A DNA stretch of 64,000 bases from Siphonodentalium dalli (GCA_032622095.1 CP136069.1:11054036-11118035); one strand, 5' to 3'. Counted from the first letter of the stretch, positions 10,950 through 21,010 are shown. Notes: generated by a model from the letters alone, not told the origin. Program-made: numbers and translations.

Positions 10950-11358
10950 GTGACCCGCCATATCAAATCCAGTCGTAAGTCGGGATTTTTTTACCCTGTG
11001 CCAATGCATTCTTTTATATATACGAGTCGACCATAGGTCGCCTAGCATATATAAGAGAATGTATTGGCCTAACAATTGTAATACAATTTTAATAATTTTT
11101 TCTTGTATTCTTTAACAATTTTATAATTTCACCCATACAGAGCCCCAGACAAACATGAGCAGACGACACTCTTCTATATGCTTCTATATATGTGTGGGGC
11201 TCCCTGCAGGGTAATGGATATTTTTTATTTTATGTCCTAAAAATTGTAAGAAATATTTATTTAAAAAAATTGTTAGGCCAATGCATTCTCTTATATATGC
11301 GAGGCGACCTATGGTCGACTCGCATATATAAGAGAATGCATTGGCACAGGGTAAAAAA
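10950..11358. mobile_element. Family C MITE, right end lost at duplication breakpoint
   Basis: The left TIR GTGACCCGCCATATCAAATC is followed by CAGTCGTAAGTCGGGA, a left hairpin (11001-11067), an internal segment (TTTCACCCATACAGAGCCCC onward) and a right hairpin (11278-11344). The expected right TIR is replaced by the start of duplication copy 2. Confidence 0.8.
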
Positions 11359-12320
11359 AATTGTATTGATGACTGGAGCCATAAAATGGCGTCAATTAAA
11401 TTACGAATTTCCGTAATTAAACAAAGTAATTGAGGGATACTGGATTGTTAAACCGATCGCACACACGATCGCTTAAAATATTATGATGATACGGGGAGAA
11501 CACTCAAGCCACTCACTGACTAGCGACGACACAATAACTTAAATGATTATATGGGACTAGTATGCCTATAATATAACTTTTATTTGATTCATTTGGTTGA
11601 AAACTGTACAAAAATTACTCGACAACGACAATTTGTATTTTTGTATTCTGGTAAATTTGTCATCCGTAACACTACTTCGTACTCAACAGACTTTCAAATA
11701 ATGAAAAAATTGTTACCTTATTCTCCGACTCGGAGACTATAAAAACCAACAACAACAACATTTGGCGTACAGTACCCCTTTAATAGATTAACTTGCGTAG
11801 CTTGTCATTTGTGTTTCCCGAGATATGTTGTTAATTCCCTATATGTATACCAGTGACAGGCTTGCTGACCATCCGTGATCCGAACGTTGGGCCAACGTTG
11901 AACTACATAAGTATGCAGAGCGTTGGGACCAATGTTGTTAACCAGACCACGGGGTTAGCATAACGTTGGCACAACGACTGGACAACGTTGGAAACTAGAC
12001 TCATTGATGGCATAACGTTGGCCTAATGGAGGGACAACGCGTGGGACAACGTTGGGACCTCAACCAAATGTTTTTGGACATAACGTTAGGAAAGCTATTA
12101 TTATAATTCCAACGGTTGTGAGGAATGTCTTGGGGGGTCGCCCAAGGGCCAACAACGTTAATCCAAAACATGCGCTGCAGTAAATTCCGTTGGCATTTTC
12201 GCGTTTGACCATTGTTAGGCCAACGTTGTTATTCCAACGCTTGAGGGGAACACGTTAGCCCAATCAAGGGACAACCACGTCAACCCAACAAATTTAATGT
12301 AGCTAATTCCATTGGCATAT

Positions 12321-12766
12321 GTGACCCGCCATATCAAATCCAGTCGTAAGTCGGGATTTTTTTTACCCTGTGCCAATGCATTATTTTATATATACGAGTC
12401 GACCATAGGTCGCCTCGCATATATAAGAGAATGTATTGGCCTAACAATTGTAATACAATTTTAATAATTTTTTCTTGTATTCTTTAACAATTTTATAATT
12501 TCACCCATACAGAGCCCCAGACAAACATGAGCAGACGACACTCTTATATATGCTTCTATATATGTGTGGGGCTCCCTGCAGGATATTGGATATTTTTATT
12601 TTATGTCCTAAAAATTGTAAGAAATATTTATTTAAAAAAATTGTTAGGCCAATGCATTCTCTTATATATGCGAAGCGACCTATGGTCGACTCGCATATAT
12701 AAGAGAATGCATTGGCACAGGGTAAAAAAATCCGGACTTACGACTGGATTTGATATGGCGGGTCAC
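12321..12766. mobile_element. Complete family C MITE, 446 bp
   Basis: The termini GTGACCCGCCATATCAAATC and complement are preceded and followed by ATAT, a plausible 4-bp target duplication inside the CCAACGTTGG array. Hairpins are at 12373-12439 and 12649-12715. A related element is at 47427-47877. The outer TIR has no similarity to families A, B or D although the hairpin core is the same. Confidence 0.8.
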
Positions 12767-12979
12767 ATATTCGCATTGGCCCTATGTCCAGTGGTTGGGA
12801 GGAATACGTCGGGCCAACCAAGGTTCAACAACGTCAACAGATCCTAACCTAATATCAACCGTGCCGACATTATGCCAACGTTGGCCCAACGTAGTCAAGG
12901 TATATGTGGTCCCCATTATGCCCATGCAGAGATGATTATGTATATATCTATTATATATATGTGTTTTATAGACTAGAAA

Positions 12980-13212
12980 ATCGATGGACCGATCCGACTC
13001 AAATTTGGAATTCCACGTCAAATTTCACGTACGATCGTGTCCTTGACCTCGCTCACATACGCTCATATAGGCATGATTCTGGACCTCGACCGATCCGACT
13101 CAAATTTGGTATGTAGGCCTACCCTGATCCCGTGAACAATATGGGCGGGTCCAATTTCACGTGCGACCGTGTCCTTGACCTTGACCTCGCTCATATGCGC
13201 TCATATAGGCAT
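12980..13212. repeat. Degenerate tandem repeat, two units of about 115 bp
   Basis: GATCCGACTCAAATTTGG, TTTCACGTNCGANCGTGTCC and CTCATATAGGCATG each occur twice in the same order. Just 5' of it, 12900-12980 holds nothing recognisable. Confidence 0.65.
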
Positions 13213-13340
13213 GTTTCTGAAACAATCAGACAATAGATTTTTCTCGCTGAAGCAATCATCAGCTAGTTATATAATAATGACCAAACTTTTAATTCCAAAT
13301 CAATGGAAATGTTGATGTATTTGAATTGTATTGTCTGAGG

Positions 13341-13498
13341 AATGTGCTCTAGCGATGCATATGTTTATCGACCTAAAGATGGGATATTTTCAGATCCCAG
13401 TGAACGATATACTCTGCGCAATGTGTTTTAGCGATGCATCCGTTTATTGGCATATCAATGGCACATTTTCAGATCCCAGTGATTGCCGACCTGGGCGG
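13341..13498 (+). repeat. 79-bp tandem duplication carrying a splice acceptor
   Basis: Two diverged copies (from 13341 and 13420) both run from AATGTG through TAGCGATGCAT to ATTTTCAGATCCCAGTGA. Each contains an acceptor followed by the codons ATC CCA GTG (Ile-Pro-Val) that open the next GMC exon. The two acceptors are 79 bp apart, which changes reading frame by one base. Confidence 0.85.
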
Positions 13499-13619
13499 AG
13501 TCTCCAGGATCATGTCGGAATCTTCAACCTGTTTTATCTCAGAAACACATCGACAACCTACATCAACGCCAAATGGCGACAAGTGAAATCATTCATCGAA
13601 TACATCAGATACAAATCAG
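13394..13619 (+). CDS. GMC oxidoreductase exon with SLQDH motif; alternative acceptors
   Basis: The conserved part reads PGRSLQDHVGIFNLFY and continues to SFIEYIRYKSG, matching D-L-P-x-V-G-x-x-L-Q-D-H and the following helix. The donor is ATCAG|GTGGGT after 13619, in phase 1. Two acceptors exist. From 13473 the exon starts IPVIADL, as the family expects, but then shifts frame: about seven bases that would encode the end of LPxV are missing before GRSLQDH, and a stop follows. From the duplicated acceptor (exon start 13394) the frame is open throughout and enters PGRSLQDH correctly, at the cost of about 25 extra residues (IPVNDILCAMCFSDASVYWH onward). Either the gene survives through the duplicated acceptor, or it is broken, or the seven bases are an assembly error. 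Confidence 0.7.
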
Positions 13620-13992
13620 GTGGGTTGTATATCCTATCACATGCATGTGTGTACGTAAGAGGCATCTAATTTAGCGATGACTTTAAACATACTATCAGTG
13701 TGTGCCTGCTGAACACACTGGATAATTGAATATCATTATATATTGAAAGAGAGACAGAGGAGAGAGAGGGTGAGATGGCTATTTAAATTGGTCCTCACAT
13801 TTACTAAGTGTCTTTCTATCTTATTGAGTCGTTTCATTTGTAACTAATAATTTTATATATTAAATCATTCTACCCTTATTGTGGTTCATATATAATATTG
13901 CCACAAAGCATTGACATTGTGTAGATTATAATGTGTGCATGTACATATTTACAATGAATTCATACATTTACCCTTCCATGTACATTTCACAG

Positions 13993-14077
13993 GTCCATTA
14001 TCTACACCTGGTGCCATACACGGACATTTATATCACAAAACTAAAAAGGAACTGAAGAATAACGATATCCGCCAACA
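13993..14077 (+). CDS. GMC oxidoreductase exon (GPLSTPG segment)
   Basis: It encodes, with the final G of the previous exon, GPLSTPGAIHGHLYHK and then KKELKNNDIRQ. This is the family segment G-P-L-x-x-x-G followed by the approach to (P)D-I-Q. The acceptor TTTCACAG lies before 13993. The best donor is CAACA|GTAAAT after 14077, leaving phase 2. The expected P-D-I-Q-x-H-F exon was not found before 17644. The exon's last bases and donor are the start of an 83-86 bp tandem repeat, so the donor is present three times. Confidence 0.75.
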
Positions 14078-14330
14078 GTAAATCATCCATGGGAACACAA
14101 CTACTACCTCAATTATAACGAACAGGTGTGTAAAGCTACTACATAAATATATCACCGACAGTAAATCATCCATGCATGGGAACACAATCACTAAATAAAT
14201 TATAACGAACAGGTGTGTATGGCTACTACATAAATATATCACCGACAGTAAATCATCCATGGGAACACAACCACTACATCAATTATAACGAACAGGTGTG
14301 TAAAGCTACTATATAAATATATCAGTATTA
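14065..14330 (+). repeat. 83-86 bp tandem repeat that includes the exon's 3' end and donor
   Basis: Three units share ATATC, CCGACAGTAAATCATCCATG, GGGAACACAA, ATTATAACGAACAGGTGTGT and GCTACTA. CAGTAAATC occurs at 14076, 14159 and 14245. The first unit overlaps the end of the GMC exon, so later units are copies of its donor. Confidence 0.8.
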
Positions 14331-14374
14331 TCATGTGCTCTTAAAATTATTGTTTATATGTAAACAATATGGGT

Positions 14375-14725
14375 AAGTTCATGGGTCTCTGATCAGGGTA
14401 AGCTACCCCACACCTAGATCAGGTAACAGCTGGCAGGGTAAACTACCCCACACATAGATCAGGTAACAGCTGGAAGGGTAAGCGACCCCACACATATATC
14501 AGGTAACAACTGGCAGGGTAAGCGACCCCACACCTAGATAACTAGAATGGGTGACGGGTCTCTGATCAGGTAACAGCTGGCAGGGTAAGCGACCCCACAC
14601 CTAGATCAGGTAACAACTGGCAGGGTAAGCGACCCCACACCTAGATAACTAGAATGGGTGACGGGTCTCTGATCAGGTAACAACTGGCAGGGTAAGCTAC
14701 CCCACATCTAGATAACTAGAATGAT
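14375..14725. repeat. Complex minisatellite (CAGGGTAAGCGACCCCACAC)
   Basis: Units contain GATCAGGTAACARCTGG, CAGGGTAAGCKACCCCACAC and, in alternate units, AACTAGAATGGGTGACGGGT. This gives a basic period near 50 bp and a longer period near 105 bp. Still intronic to gene 1. Confidence 0.75.
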
Positions 14726-15000
14726 GGAGAAAATGTCAGAGTAATGCATTGGAAGGTTGACCAAAATGGGTCTTTTATATGTAGATTGTCAAATAAGAAG
14801 AAAAGCAAAACCCGTTTATGGCATATATGCCATAAAACTTGTCCACATAATACTGGTGGTGCAAAATGTACGGGCTGTGTGGAAATGCATGTATACATTG
14901 ATTTGTCATATATATGAAGTTTCCACTATACATATACTATATAATTTGTGGACAGTATTCTAATTTCCCCATATAATTTTCGAGATCTGTATCATATATC

Positions 15001-15902
15001 ATCAGGTCAGACACATCCTGAATTCCACTATTATAGTGGTATATGCCCATTACCGTTTTGTGAATGTGATAAAAGAGGGATAATCCAAAATCATATTTCA
15101 CACAAATTATTCAAAATAAGTGTCGCACTAATTTGGTATCATACATATATTTTGTCCAGGAGAACGATTAATCATGACTGCACACGATAAGCAACTCAAT
15201 TTGCATTCATTTAGTTTAAATGTTGTTATGAAGGGCCGATTGAGTCATCCTGTTATTGTCATTTAGCCCTTTACCCAACAGAAGGGCCCTGTGCCAATGC
15301 ATTCTCTTATATATGCGAGTCGACCATAGGTCGCCTCGCATATATAAGAGAATGCATTGGCTTAACACATTACAAATTATAAAATTGTTAAAGAATGTAA
15401 GAAAAAATGGTAAAAAGTGTTAAAAAAGGATTTGTTTTAGGCCAATGCATTCTCTTATATATGCGAGGCGACCTATGGTCGACTCGCATATATAAGAGAA
15501 TGCATTGGCACAGGGCATAACTGTAACTATCACAATGGTCAAGGAGCCGGTTCCAATGATATCCATATTTGTATGGTTCTATTGAGACAGACCGAAGATA
15601 TTTTAGGCTGTTGAAGCTTTATTTGGCCGGTTATGGCCGGTTTGTTGGGTAAAGGGTTAGACAGGCATATATTATTAATATTATTGAATAACAAATCGGG
15701 AGCAAAAGAATGCACAACGTATTTTGTCGGAAGACTGTTCATTCGCTGCAATATTGTTAAGACTGAAATTTGACTGTGCACTGGTGTGCACCGTCTTCTA
15801 TTCCAGACGGAAATAAAGGAAACATGAATATGTTATGATAATGTACCACTATGATAGAATATTGCACTACAATAGAGGAATTCAGGATGTGCCTGACCTG
15901 AT
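15001..15902. mobile_element. TIR element (family E) interrupted by a nested MITE
   Basis: The ends ATCAGGTCAGACACATCCTG and complement (15883-15902), with the adjacent palindromic CCACTATTATAGTGG, define an inverted-repeat element. Related copies are at 40331-40810 and 46298-46806, with a deleted one at 46831-46982. This copy is longer because family A MITE 15267-15656 is inserted in it. No transposase frame. Confidence 0.82.
15267..15656. mobile_element. Family A MITE nested at a TTAG target
   Basis: Complete termini (CCCTTTACCCAACA and TGTTGGGTAAAGGG), hairpins at 15294-15360 and 15442-15508. It is flanked by TTAG on both sides (15263-15266, 15657-15660) instead of TTAA. The homologous empty site in another family E copy (about 46878-46888, CATTTAGAAC) contains a single TTAG. 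So the target was TTAG and was duplicated on insertion. Confidence 0.88.
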
Positions 15903-17061
15903 CAAAATAAACACTAATCGATGTCTGTCCTTACACAATTACACATAGAGTTTACATCACACCTGATTTGTTAATTTAATTAGCTATATTGTGCCAGTGT
16001 GACTCTTCACCTATTGCCTACAGCAGTTCCAATAAGATTGAATCCTAATTGAAGTTGGCTAGCCTATTTATTCATATTAAAACGTTTCATTGCCATTCGA
16101 TGGGATGTGTTATATCACAAGTTTATTGTCATTCATGCTGTATTCATCATTTGTGTTGTTATTTGTGTCCATTGCCAGAATTTCCCACAATGTACCACTA
16201 ACAACACATGGACAAATTGCATTAACTTTCTAATATGTTGTTTGTATTTGTGCACACTCCACAGTACTACAGTATGAGACTATGAGTATCCAATATCCAT
16301 CCATATGGATATTTTAGTAAAAGTAATCAAACATTAATCAAAATGTAATCATGATTACATGTACATTGAAAGTAATCGATTACGATTACTTGAAATAAAA
16401 AAATGTCATGATTACTGATTACAGGTGATTACTTTGATTACGATTACTGATTACGATTACCATAACCCTGTAGAGTTATACCACTTGTTGTAAAATATAG
16501 AGATCCGGGGGGGGGGGGGCTGGGAACACCACAGAATACAAGGGTAAACCTGTCTTCGGTAACATGGACAAAGGTGATCATTATCTAGGTACACATTCCG
16601 AAGCGCCACTTGGACAATTCCATAGTCAGTAAAATTAAAAACAGGAGCATAATAGAGGTATGCCTGGTGTTTTGAAATTTGGAAAATATAGGTATACATA
16701 TGACAGAGTATGCGTACCAGTATCGTAGAATCACGCACTATCATAAATGAACTAGTTATACGTAGAGTATTAAAATATTCTTTAGTTTCATGATTGTCCC
16801 ATACCGGTAGTTTCAGTAAAAGATGGGAGCGTGGTACATAGTTAGGTGTTACAAATTTAGAAATTAGGAACGTAAGCATAGGCCGCGAGTTTTCGAAAGG
16901 GTTAATTTTGAAATTTATAGTTATGTGCATGAGTAAGCAGTTGTAGAATGTAAGTGTAGGTGTAAGTCTGAAGTAAAATGCTAAATATCACTGGAATCGT
17001 CGTCAGTTATGTACCTGGTGATGGAGTGTTTAAACAACAGACCACCGCTTTTCGACACTTG
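15903..17061. other. Gene 1 intron sequence with a GATTAC-rich block
   Basis: No coding exon was found here, although one short GMC exon (phase 2 to phase 0, carrying the P-D-I-Q-x-H-F region) is expected between 14077 and 17644. At 16318-16461 the motif GATTAC/GTAATC occurs about a dozen times in both orientations, and a G homopolymer lies at about 16507-16520. The open frame on the - strand at 16457-16930 lacks recognisable features. Confidence 0.5.
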
Positions 17062-17595
17062 CAATGCGAGTATGGTGATGTAATCAACGCGAGTATGGTG
17101 ATGGAATCATCGCGAGTATGGTGATGTAATCAACGCGAGTATGGTGATGTAATCAACGCGAGTATGTTGATGTAATGCGAGTATGGTGATGTCATGCGAG
17201 TATGGTGATGTAATGCGAGTATGGTGTTGTAATGCGAGTATGGTGATGTAATGCGAGTATGGTGATGTAATGCGAGTATGGTGATGTAATGCGAGTATGG
17301 TGATGTAATGCGAGTATGGTGATGTAATGCGAGTATGGTGATGTAATGCGAGTATGGTGATGTAATGCGAGTATGGTGATGTAATGCGAGTATGGTGATG
17401 TAATGCGAGTATGGTGATGTAATGCGAGTATGGTGATGTAATGCGAGTATGGTGATGTAATGCGAGTATGGTGATGTAATGCGAGTATGGTGATGTAATG
17501 CGAGTATGGTGTTGTAATGCGAGTATGGTGATGTAATGCGAGTATGGTGATGTAATGCGAGTATGGTGATGTAATGCGAGTATGGTGATGTAATC
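17062..17595. repeat. 19-bp minisatellite, about 27 units
   Basis: The unit GCGAGTATGGTGATGTAAT is repeated almost perfectly. The first few units and the last are 23 bp (an extra CAAC), and a few units have GTTG in place of GATG. The 155-codon minus-strand frame through it (TSPYSHYITILALHHH periodicity) is a by-product. The array ends about 48 bp before the acceptor of the next GMC exon. Confidence 0.92.
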
Positions 17596-17643
17596 AACTC
17601 TGAATTACAACGAGTTCAGACAAAATATTCTACTTTCATCCAG

Positions 17644-17833
17644 GTGACGAGAGCGCTAGAGCGTGGTGTGGGTAGAACGCGCTACGGTTCTACATACCTC
17701 TCTTTGATAACAATTATGTTGAAGCCTCATACCACAGGAACAATAACTCTAAAATATACGGACCCGTTTGTGTATCCAGATATAAACCCCCGCTACTTGG
17801 AAGACGAGAGAGACCTGAAGACATTGACTGCAG
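17644..17833 (+). CDS. GMC oxidoreductase exon (RYG...LLKP region)
   Basis: It encodes VTRALERGVGRTRYG, ITIMLKPHTTGTITLKYTDP and DINPRYLEDERDLKTLTAG. This corresponds to the start of the C-terminal GMC domain: L-L-K-P-x-S-x-G-x-I-x-L-x-S-x-D-P...P-x-I-x-P-x-Y-L. The acceptor TCATCCAG precedes 17644 and the donor TGCAG|GTGAGC follows 17833. It begins at a codon boundary and ends in phase 1, joining the next exon (20785) as G-IKFTFDLLNT. Confidence 0.92.
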
Positions 17834-17987
17834 GTGAGCACCCCATTGTCAACCTCAGTAATTCAAAGTGTCGTCTGCCAATTTGGGGATTTAGAGAAAC
17901 TAAACTACAAAGAAATAGAATATACGTGAAGAAGTTTCTATAGAAATTTGGTAATAAAGAAACTTTCCAGAGGAGATGAGCCCTAAG

Positions 17988-18078
17988 CAGAATGAGGTCG
18001 CAGAGGGTGAATTTAATGATGCTAGCCCGCTATGTGGGATACCGTCACTAAATTCACACTCTGTGGACCTCATTATGC
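17988..18078. mobile_element. Hairpin family II, solo copy
   Basis: A 91-bp palindrome pairs CAGAATGAGGTC, AGGGTGAATTTA and TGCTAGCCCGC with their complements around a short loop. It is preceded by the CCTAAG flank seen in the paired copies at 43288 and 47258. This copy has several mismatches. Confidence 0.8.
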
Positions 18079-18315
18079 AAACGACAGGCACACTAAACTC
18101 TGGCTTCAATAGAATAAACATTAATGAAGTCTTTGAAAAACAGGAATTAAACAAGCTCAAAGGTTGTGAGTGTTAATTCCAGCCTAGCAGGGCACCGAAC
18201 TAGCCCTTGTAGTTTACAAATGTGGTATCTTCGCGCATATAAATATTATATATAAATTCGAGCAGTATGTTTTTTCGCGCACCCATCTGTGCGTGAATTT
18301 AAAACTTAAAAATAA

Positions 18316-18668
18316 ATGAAACACATCGGTAGGGTGATCAAATGGAAATGGAGGATAATCTAGCTCAAAGTATTTATTTCCACACATTTTATGTCCATAT
18401 TGGCAACACACACCGTCATTCTTATATATTAATTAATGACTCTTAATGGCGAAATCGTTTTCATTAGTTTATCGCTGTAGCTGCATCCCGAATCGAGAAG
18501 TAAATATTTATAATTGAGCGTAATTCAGACGATGTTTTCTATGGAGTGGTATTGACGATTTGCTTGCAATTTTCGGCGACGTTAGTAGAATGTTGCCTTC
18601 ATCCAGTTGGCATAGCTCCTGAATACTAATTTATCAGTTTCACGACCCGAACAAGTCCATAATATGTC
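18316..18668. repeat. Dispersed repeat, copy 2 of 2
   Basis: Relative of 6735-7090 in direct orientation. It ends exactly where the TIR of the next element begins (ATATGTCTT|TAAAGGCCC). Confidence 0.75.
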
Positions 18669-18670
18669 TT

Positions 18671-20030
18671 TAAAGGCCCACTTAATTTTCGAACCCCCAG
18701 ATCACATTATATAAAATATATACCATCGAACCCCCAGATCACATTATATAAAATATATGCCATACATTATATACCAGTTGAAAGAGGAGCATTGTATTAT
18801 CAACATATTCGGTGTAATAAACTGAAAACATGCTGTTTTTTGTTGAGATAACGACGAGTTTTCTGTGCTCAAGTTTCATCTGGATTGTACTGCAAAGTCT
18901 ATTATTTTCAATTGAAGGGGACTAACTCTATATCTTAGTTTGAATATAGGTTGCATTCTTGGAGCGAAATGGAGGGGAATATTTCCATGATTTCAGCTAT
19001 TTTCTATTACTCTATGATCACTTCTGAGACACAGCCGAACCAAATGGTGAACAATTAAGCAATTGTCTTCGGCCTTGGGCAACAGTTCGATAGTCATTCC
19101 TGATACCTCGGGACAACAATTTTGCCTGTTCCCAAAAGACACATGAAATAATTGCTTTGTTACGCAATACATTTACAAGTCAACAGTTCGCTCGGAGCCA
19201 GTCAACAGTTCGCTCGGGTCGGGCAACAGTTCACTCGTGACGTCACGAAAGCTGACCGTGATTGCAAACCGGGCAACAGTTCATTCATGGCGGGCAACAG
19301 TTTGTTGTGGCGTTACGAACGCGAATTTGGGGTTAACCAGTTAATTCTAAATCCCAATGATTTACGAAGTAAAACTCTACTATTGGGTAACAAAATAAGC
19401 AATTATTTCATGTGTCTTTTGGTAACAGTCAAAATTGTTGTCCCTAGGTATCGGGAATGACTATCGAACTGTTGCCCAAGGCATAGGGACAACACTTTTG
19501 CCTGTTCCCAAAAGACACATGACATAATTGCTTTGTTACCCAATACATTTACTTGTATATAATCAGGTCATTGCTAATTAATCACACGCTTTAATAGTGA
19601 CAGTGACAATGCGGAAATCCAGTATAATTAAAAAACGAAACCGGAAATTTCCGGAAATAGCCGAAACGTCACGGAAATTACAAACCATGTAACTGTTCGT
19701 TCGGGCCAGTCAACAGTTCGCTCGGAGCCAGTCAACAGTTCGCTCGGGCCCGGCAACAGTTCACTCGTGATGTCACGAAAGCTGACCGTGATTGCAAACC
19801 GGGCAACAGTTCATTCAGGGCGGGCAACAGTTCGTTGTGGCGTTACGAAAGCGAATTTGGGGTTAACCAGTTAATTCTAAATCCCAACGATTTAAGAAGT
19901 AAAACTCTACTATTGGGTAACAATAGTTATTATAGTATATTAATCACATTTTAAGTCATAGTTTGTTCTAAAACCGTATATGAAGACACTATAAAAATAA
20001 TCGGTGACTCGAAAATTAAATGGGCCTTTT
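18671..20030. mobile_element. TIR element, about 1.36 kb, with internal insertions
   Basis: The left end TAAAGGCCCACTTAATTTTCGA-like sequence (20 bp of it near 18671) pairs with TCGAAAATTAAATGGGCC at 20010-20028. A decayed relative is at 1042-1410. Inside, a foldback module lies at 19072-19488 and a 220-bp direct repeat at about 19172-19390 and 19706-19925 (AACAGTTCGCTCGG and GAATTTGGGGTTAACCAGTT in both). No transposase frame was recognised. Confidence 0.65.
19072..19488. mobile_element. Foldback module with about 95-bp inverted ends
   Basis: CTTGGGCAACAGTTCGATAG, GTCATTCC, GGGACAACAATTTTG and AAAAGACACATGAAATAATT on the left are all matched in reverse complement at about 19376-19486. A further partial left-like copy follows at 19488-19555 (AACACTTTTGCCTGTTCCCA). 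Confidence 0.75.
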
Positions 20031-20352
20031 ACGAAAAATAATAAACCCAAAGAGTTTATCGAACAAATGGGGAAATAAAGGTGTTGTGTAATACCCGATT
20101 CTATGCTGAATGGACTCTTCCAATGATGATAGCTATATTGACGATGATGATGGAGGTGGTCATATACGCTGGTGATTCTACATCATTAGTATACATGTAA
20201 ATAGTGTAAATATGTTGTCAGCTCTAACGCGTGTTAACTCGTGATTTAGTTGATTAGATAATAACATAAATTAGTACCCTGTGTTATAGAGATATGCGTT
20301 ATATAAGCATCGTTTTATTATTTACATTTACAATGACGAGTGGCATAGTTAT

Positions 20353-20705
20353 GCTGAATAGGTCACTCTCACCGGTTTTCTGTGATAAAGTTACCCAGGT
20401 TGTTGAGAATTGTGATAAAGTTACCCAGGTTAAGCAAATCTCACAATATCAACTCGATTTAAAAGTGACAGAGGGAAATATTGTTCAGTTTTGGCAAGTA
20501 ATAGCCTTATCAAGCATAAATTAAGACATATTAGTACTGTAGTTCGTCATTTTGATCACAAAAATCAATAATTTGTTGCTAAACATGAACTATTATTAAC
20601 CTGGGTAACTTTATCACAAGCTTCTCCAACCTGGGTAACTTTATCACAATTTCAGGAACCTGGGTAACTTTATCACAGAAAACCGGTGAGAGTGACCTAT
20701 TCAGC
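20353..20705. mobile_element. MITE with 9-bp target duplication (MULE-like)
   Basis: The 353-bp element ends in GCTGAATAGGTCACTCTCAC and complement and is flanked by CATAGTTAT on both sides (20344-20352 and 20706-20714). A subterminal motif, AACCTGGGTAACTTTATCAC, occurs twice inverted near the left end and three times near the right end. Perfect 9-bp duplications are typical of Mutator-like elements. It lies 70 bp upstream of a GMC exon acceptor. Confidence 0.88.
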
Positions 20706-20784
20706 CATAGTTATTACCTGCCATCGACAATATACCGCTGGGTACATTATAACAAATCGGTACTAAATATATATCTGGTTGCAG

Positions 20785-21001
20785 GTATCAAATTCACTTT
20801 TGACCTATTGAATACCAAAGCGTTCACGAAACTTGGAGTGGAGCCTATCATGGAACGACTGGAGCCATGTGCACTCCACGAGACAGGAAGTGACCAATAC
20901 TGGGAGTGTTACGCAAAACACTTGGCAACAACTACTTTTCATCCAACATGTAAAATGGGCGGGGCTAAGGACATCACTTCTGTCGTGGATCCCAGGCTAA
21001 G
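20785..21001 (+). CDS. GMC oxidoreductase exon with catalytic-His region
   Basis: It encodes IKFTFDLLNTKAFTKLGV, a Cys-containing middle, and TTTFHPTCKMGGAKD followed by VVDPRLR. The H-P-x-x-T-C-K-M-G block carries the active-site histidine of GMC enzymes. Here it is H-P-T-C-K-M-G, two residues shorter than the common HPxGTCKMG. The acceptor GGTTGCAG precedes 20785 and the donor TAAG|GTAAGA follows 21001. It starts in phase 1 and ends in phase 2, and AG joins G of the last exon to rebuild Arg. The last 56 bases plus donor are duplicated several times downstream. Confidence 0.93.
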
Positions 21002-21010
21002 GTAAGAGTT

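Larger units (their letters stand above)
9988..12729. repeat. 1371-bp tandem duplication
   Basis: Copy 1 (about 9988-11358) and copy 2 (about 11359-12729) align with a constant offset of 1371. For example, TGTATTGATGACTGGAGCC is at 9991 and 11362, and the right hairpin starts at 11278 and 12649. Very few differences are visible, so the event is recent. The breakpoint lies in an A-rich stretch just after a hairpin, splitting a family C MITE in copy 1. The duplication sits inside a gene 1 intron. Confidence 0.88.

Noticed and set aside
17130-17597. 155-codon minus-strand open frame with TSPYSHYITILALHHH periodicity
   Set aside because: It is the translation of the 19-bp minisatellite; 19 is not a multiple of three, and frames stay open only because the unit lacks stops.
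14078-17643. Missing GMC exon with P-D-I-Q-x-H-F
   Set aside because: I looked for a phase 2 to phase 0 exon with this motif and found no convincing candidate; none is annotated.
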